Assembly: GCA_003138855.1 (NCBI GenBank)
Contig: PLHF01000104.1
Location: 1 to 52,066 of the forward strand
Source: Acidimicrobiaceae bacterium
GTDB taxonomy: Bacteria > Actinomycetota > Acidimicrobiia > Acidimicrobiales > RAAP-2
Length of the DNA stretch: 52,066 nt
Reading direction: 5' to 3'
Below, piece by piece: positions 50,378 through 52,066 of the stretch (within the stretch, counting starts at the first letter, position 1; every line of letters begins with the position of its first letter). The position numbers were made by a program, and so were the translations under genes. The notes under the pieces are model-generated. The model was given only the letters and a program-made list of their open reading frames with translations. It was not told where the DNA came from and ran no database searches.

Positions 50378-50734
50378 ATGATCTTTGGCGCTCACGTGAT
50401 TCTGTACAGCGCGGATGCCGCGGCAGACCGAGTGTTCTTCCGGGATGTCCTCGGATACTCGTCGGCGGACGCTGGCCACGATTGGCTGATCTTCAGGCTT
50501 CCTCCAGCGGAGTTGGCCGTTCATCCTACCGGTGACAATGGTGGACACGAGCTCTATCTGATGTGCGATGACCTCCGTGCCGAAATGGCCGCTCTCTTGG
50601 AGAAGGGCGTCCGATGCTCCGGCGTAGAGGAAGCTCGATGGGGATCGGTCACGACGATCCAACTTCCCGGTGGTGGGACCGTCGGCCTGTACCAGCCGAA
50701 GCATCCGACAGCACTTGCGCCAAGGACGTCCTGA
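50378..50734 (+). CDS. Single-domain VOC protein
   Basis: 118 residues from ATG 50378 (GAGGAG 9 nt upstream). IFGAHVILYSADAAADRVFF, RDVLGYSSADAGHDWLIFR, ELAVHPTGDNGGHELYLMCD and VTTIQLPGGGTVGLYQPKHP form one VOC module. The expected metal residues (first His of HVI and a C-terminal Glu/His) are partly present, so binding of a metal or organic ligand is plausible. Many such proteins are of unknown function. Confidence 0.83.
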   Translation: MIFGAHVILYSADAAADRVFFRDVLGYSSADAGHDWLIFRLPPAELAVHPTGDNGGHELYLMCDDLRAEMAALLEKGVRCSGVEEARWGSVTTIQLPGGGTVGLYQPKHPTALAPRTS

Positions 50735-50847
50735 CTCGGCCTGGGATCCTCGGACGTCCTGGCCTCCGATGGGCGTCCCATACCGTCGGCTGGGTGGGTT
50801 TGTTGCCATTTGCCACCTGTCAACACGCCGTTGGCTTTAGAGGGAAT

Positions 50848-51078
50848 TCAGGGTGCGGCCGTGTTGCCCGCAAGCGTCCAACCGACGAGCGCATTGGCAT
50901 GACCGTGCCCCATTCCGTACTCGGACTTGAGGTAGCCGACGATCGCCATGTGCCTGTCAAGACCACTGTCGACGATGATCTTCTGCCACTCCGCAATGGA
51001 GCGACCGTACTTCGTCTCGATTGACGGGAAGTACGAGGCTGGCCCTTGTTTCGGCCAAGGCGCAGACTGTTCAGCCAT
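50848..51078 (-). CDS. Small DUF4287-like protein
   Basis: 76 residues from ATG 51078; ATG 51087 is an alternative 9 nt upstream, and AAGGAG precedes both. APWPKQGPASYFPSIETKYG, RSIAEWQKIIVDSGLDRHMA and IVGYLKSEYGMGHGHANALV show the DUF4287 pattern (PxxYFxxIExKxGxxxxEW ... HGxxxxWLKxxHGxGHGHANAL). The protein has no known activity. It reads toward the VOC gene and is divergent from the PPOX gene. Confidence 0.8.
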   Translation of the reverse strand: MAEQSAPWPKQGPASYFPSIETKYGRSIAEWQKIIVDSGLDRHMAIVGYLKSEYGMGHGHANALVGWTLAGNTAAP

Positions 51079-51227
51079 GATTGACATCTCTCCTTCTCGC
51101 GCTCGCGGACGAGCCAACTGCCGATGCATTCTCGCGCCGCCGGGTGACCCGGATCGCCAGAGGAGGGAGGCGCTTCGCCTCTCAGAGAACGGGCCATGGC
51201 CGCCCAGGCGGTGGACAGTGGGCAAGA

Positions 51228-51812
51228 ATGGCGACACAGATGAGCTCGCTCCCTTCGCCCCATCGAACAGTCGTGGATACCAGAAACCTTGCGGACCTCT
51301 ACGGGCTGCCTGTCCTCGACTGGGACACGATTGCCATCCGCCTTGCACGGGGGGTGACCCAGGCCCCCAGGACGGGCGGGCCTGATCGGCATACCTGCTG
51401 GTTGGCGACGATTAACCGGGACGGAAGTCCGCACGTGACGGGCGTCGGCGCGCTCTGGGTCGATGACGCCTTCTGGTTCGAGACCGGGGAGCAGACTCGT
51501 AAGGGGAGGAATCTCGCCCGTGACCCACGTTGCACTCTCAGCGTTGCCACTCACGAGTTCGATCTCGTCGTGGAAGGCATCGCCGAGAAGATCAAGGATC
51601 GCGAGACCGTCGCCCGGATGGCGGAGAAGTGGTGCGATCAGGGTTGGCCGGCCCGAGTCGATGAGACCGGTCTGGCCCTGACCGCCGACTTCAGCGCCCC
51701 GTCCGCGGGTCCTCCGCCATGGGTGATCTATCGCCTCGTGCCCGATCGGGCAACAGCCCTACAGACCGTAGAGCCCGGAGGGGCAACGAAGTGGCGATTT
51801 CGGTCGAGCTGA
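51228..51812 (+). CDS. PPOX-class F420/FMN protein, second copy
   Basis: 194 residues from ATG 51228. TCWLATINRDGSPHVTGVGA, AFWFETGEQTRKGRNLARDP, CTLSVATHEFDLVVEGIAEK and a terminal GGATKWRFRSS strand form a split beta-barrel of the pyridoxamine-phosphate-oxidase superfamily. Similar in fold to 47731-48243 but from another subfamily; cofactor (F420 or FMN) not determinable by eye. No clear ribosome site. Confidence 0.85.
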   Translation: MATQMSSLPSPHRTVVDTRNLADLYGLPVLDWDTIAIRLARGVTQAPRTGGPDRHTCWLATINRDGSPHVTGVGALWVDDAFWFETGEQTRKGRNLARDPRCTLSVATHEFDLVVEGIAEKIKDRETVARMAEKWCDQGWPARVDETGLALTADFSAPSAGPPPWVIYRLVPDRATALQTVEPGGATKWRFRSS

Positions 51813-52066
51813 CCTTCGGCCCCAAGGATCCACCGGCGAGCGAAGGGTTGTGCGGTGACGTTGAGGCCGACCGAAGGACTGCCGACGTGGCTCGAGAGTC
51901 GCTCTCCCGGATCCTGCTTCGCTGCCGACTCGGAGGCGGTCCCTAACCGTCGGCCGGATCATCGATGCTGTTCTAGCCGTCAGGAAACGCTTGGGCGATT
52001 CGCACGCTGACAAAGCGTTCAACGAGAGGTTTCGGCAGCGGCGCAAAAACCATTTTGCATTTGCCG
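51813..52066. other. Terminal stretch without a recognised gene
   Basis: 254 bp to the window end. Nothing recognised; the last ~30 bases (AAAAACCATTTTGC) are notably AT-rich compared with the rest and may be a promoter or the edge of another element. Confidence 0.4.

Noticed and set aside
46028-51812. Integron-like gene-cassette array
   Set aside because: Gene content fits, but the spacers show no recurring attC-like palindromes and genes lie on both strands; no integron integrase in view.

Overview
The window is high-GC bacterial DNA, most likely a chromosomal segment of an actinomycete, with Acidimicrobiia my best guess (inference; no rRNA is present). Support comes from the FhaA-FhaB-PstP-PbpA-PknB signalling and cell-wall block next to pabA/trpG and crgA, several F420-type enzyme families (LLM and PPOX folds), a tRNA-Leu(CAG), and many genes with a TANNNT box only 6-9 nt before the start codon, the layout of leaderless actinobacterial transcripts.

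Layout. 1-4.8 kb is a mobile-element scrapyard around an aldehyde dehydrogenase/DUF779 pair: the edge of an IS6-type element inserted in an older integrase-type IS, a second copy of that IS with both inverted repeats but a frameshifted transposase, and the 3' part of a third transposase-like gene. A tRNA-Leu follows. 5.3-12.3 kb is the conserved core (fhaA, fhaB, pstP, pbpA, pknB; pabA; crgA), lacking rodA and pknA, closed by a perfect terminator hairpin. 12.4-23.3 kb is mostly intact metabolic and housekeeping genes: thiolase under a palindromic operator, hotdog thioesterase, ComF-like protein, a marR-DHA2 efflux operon with its operator, two luciferase-like oxidoreductases, an AlkA-like glycosylase, a NERD protein, a CbiX-like chelatase and an Rpf-like secreted muralytic protein.

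23.3-41 kb is accessory and unusually damaged. It holds an MBL hydrolase, two DUF1330-like genes (one clearly broken), an MFS carrier behind a 43-codon leader ORF, and a sulfur-trafficking cluster (SQR-like flavoprotein, single-Cys TusE/DsrC-like carrier, DsrE-like protein) facing a small Cys-rich protein and the deletion remnant of a CoA-disulfide reductase-rhodanese. Then come a Tat-type phospholipase C, an ABC-2 exporter whose two ATPases carry complementary degenerate motifs, RidA, a PH-like protein, a frameshifted DUF1003 gene, an ArsR-SRPBCC pair with a well-formed promoter, a frameshifted acyl-CoA dehydrogenase, a truncated universal stress protein and a truncated lipoprotein gene.

40.7-44.6 kb is a tight ppk2/cation-P-type-ATPase operon. 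Beyond a DUF7144-like membrane protein lies a tRNA/tmRNA 3'-end fragment (about 45.83 kb), and from there to the window end are ten small single-domain enzymes (SnoaL-like, DUF1905, VOC, PPOX, RibD-C, PhnB-like, DUF1059, VOC, DUF4287-like, PPOX). This looks like an accessory island whose left border may be that fragment.

The items most worth following are the sulfur cluster with its decayed partner gene, the asymmetric ABC ATPase pair, the ATGA-coupled leader ORF before the MFS gene, the recurrent leaderless-promoter layout, the polyphosphate-kinase/ion-pump operon and the tRNA-fragment-bounded island.
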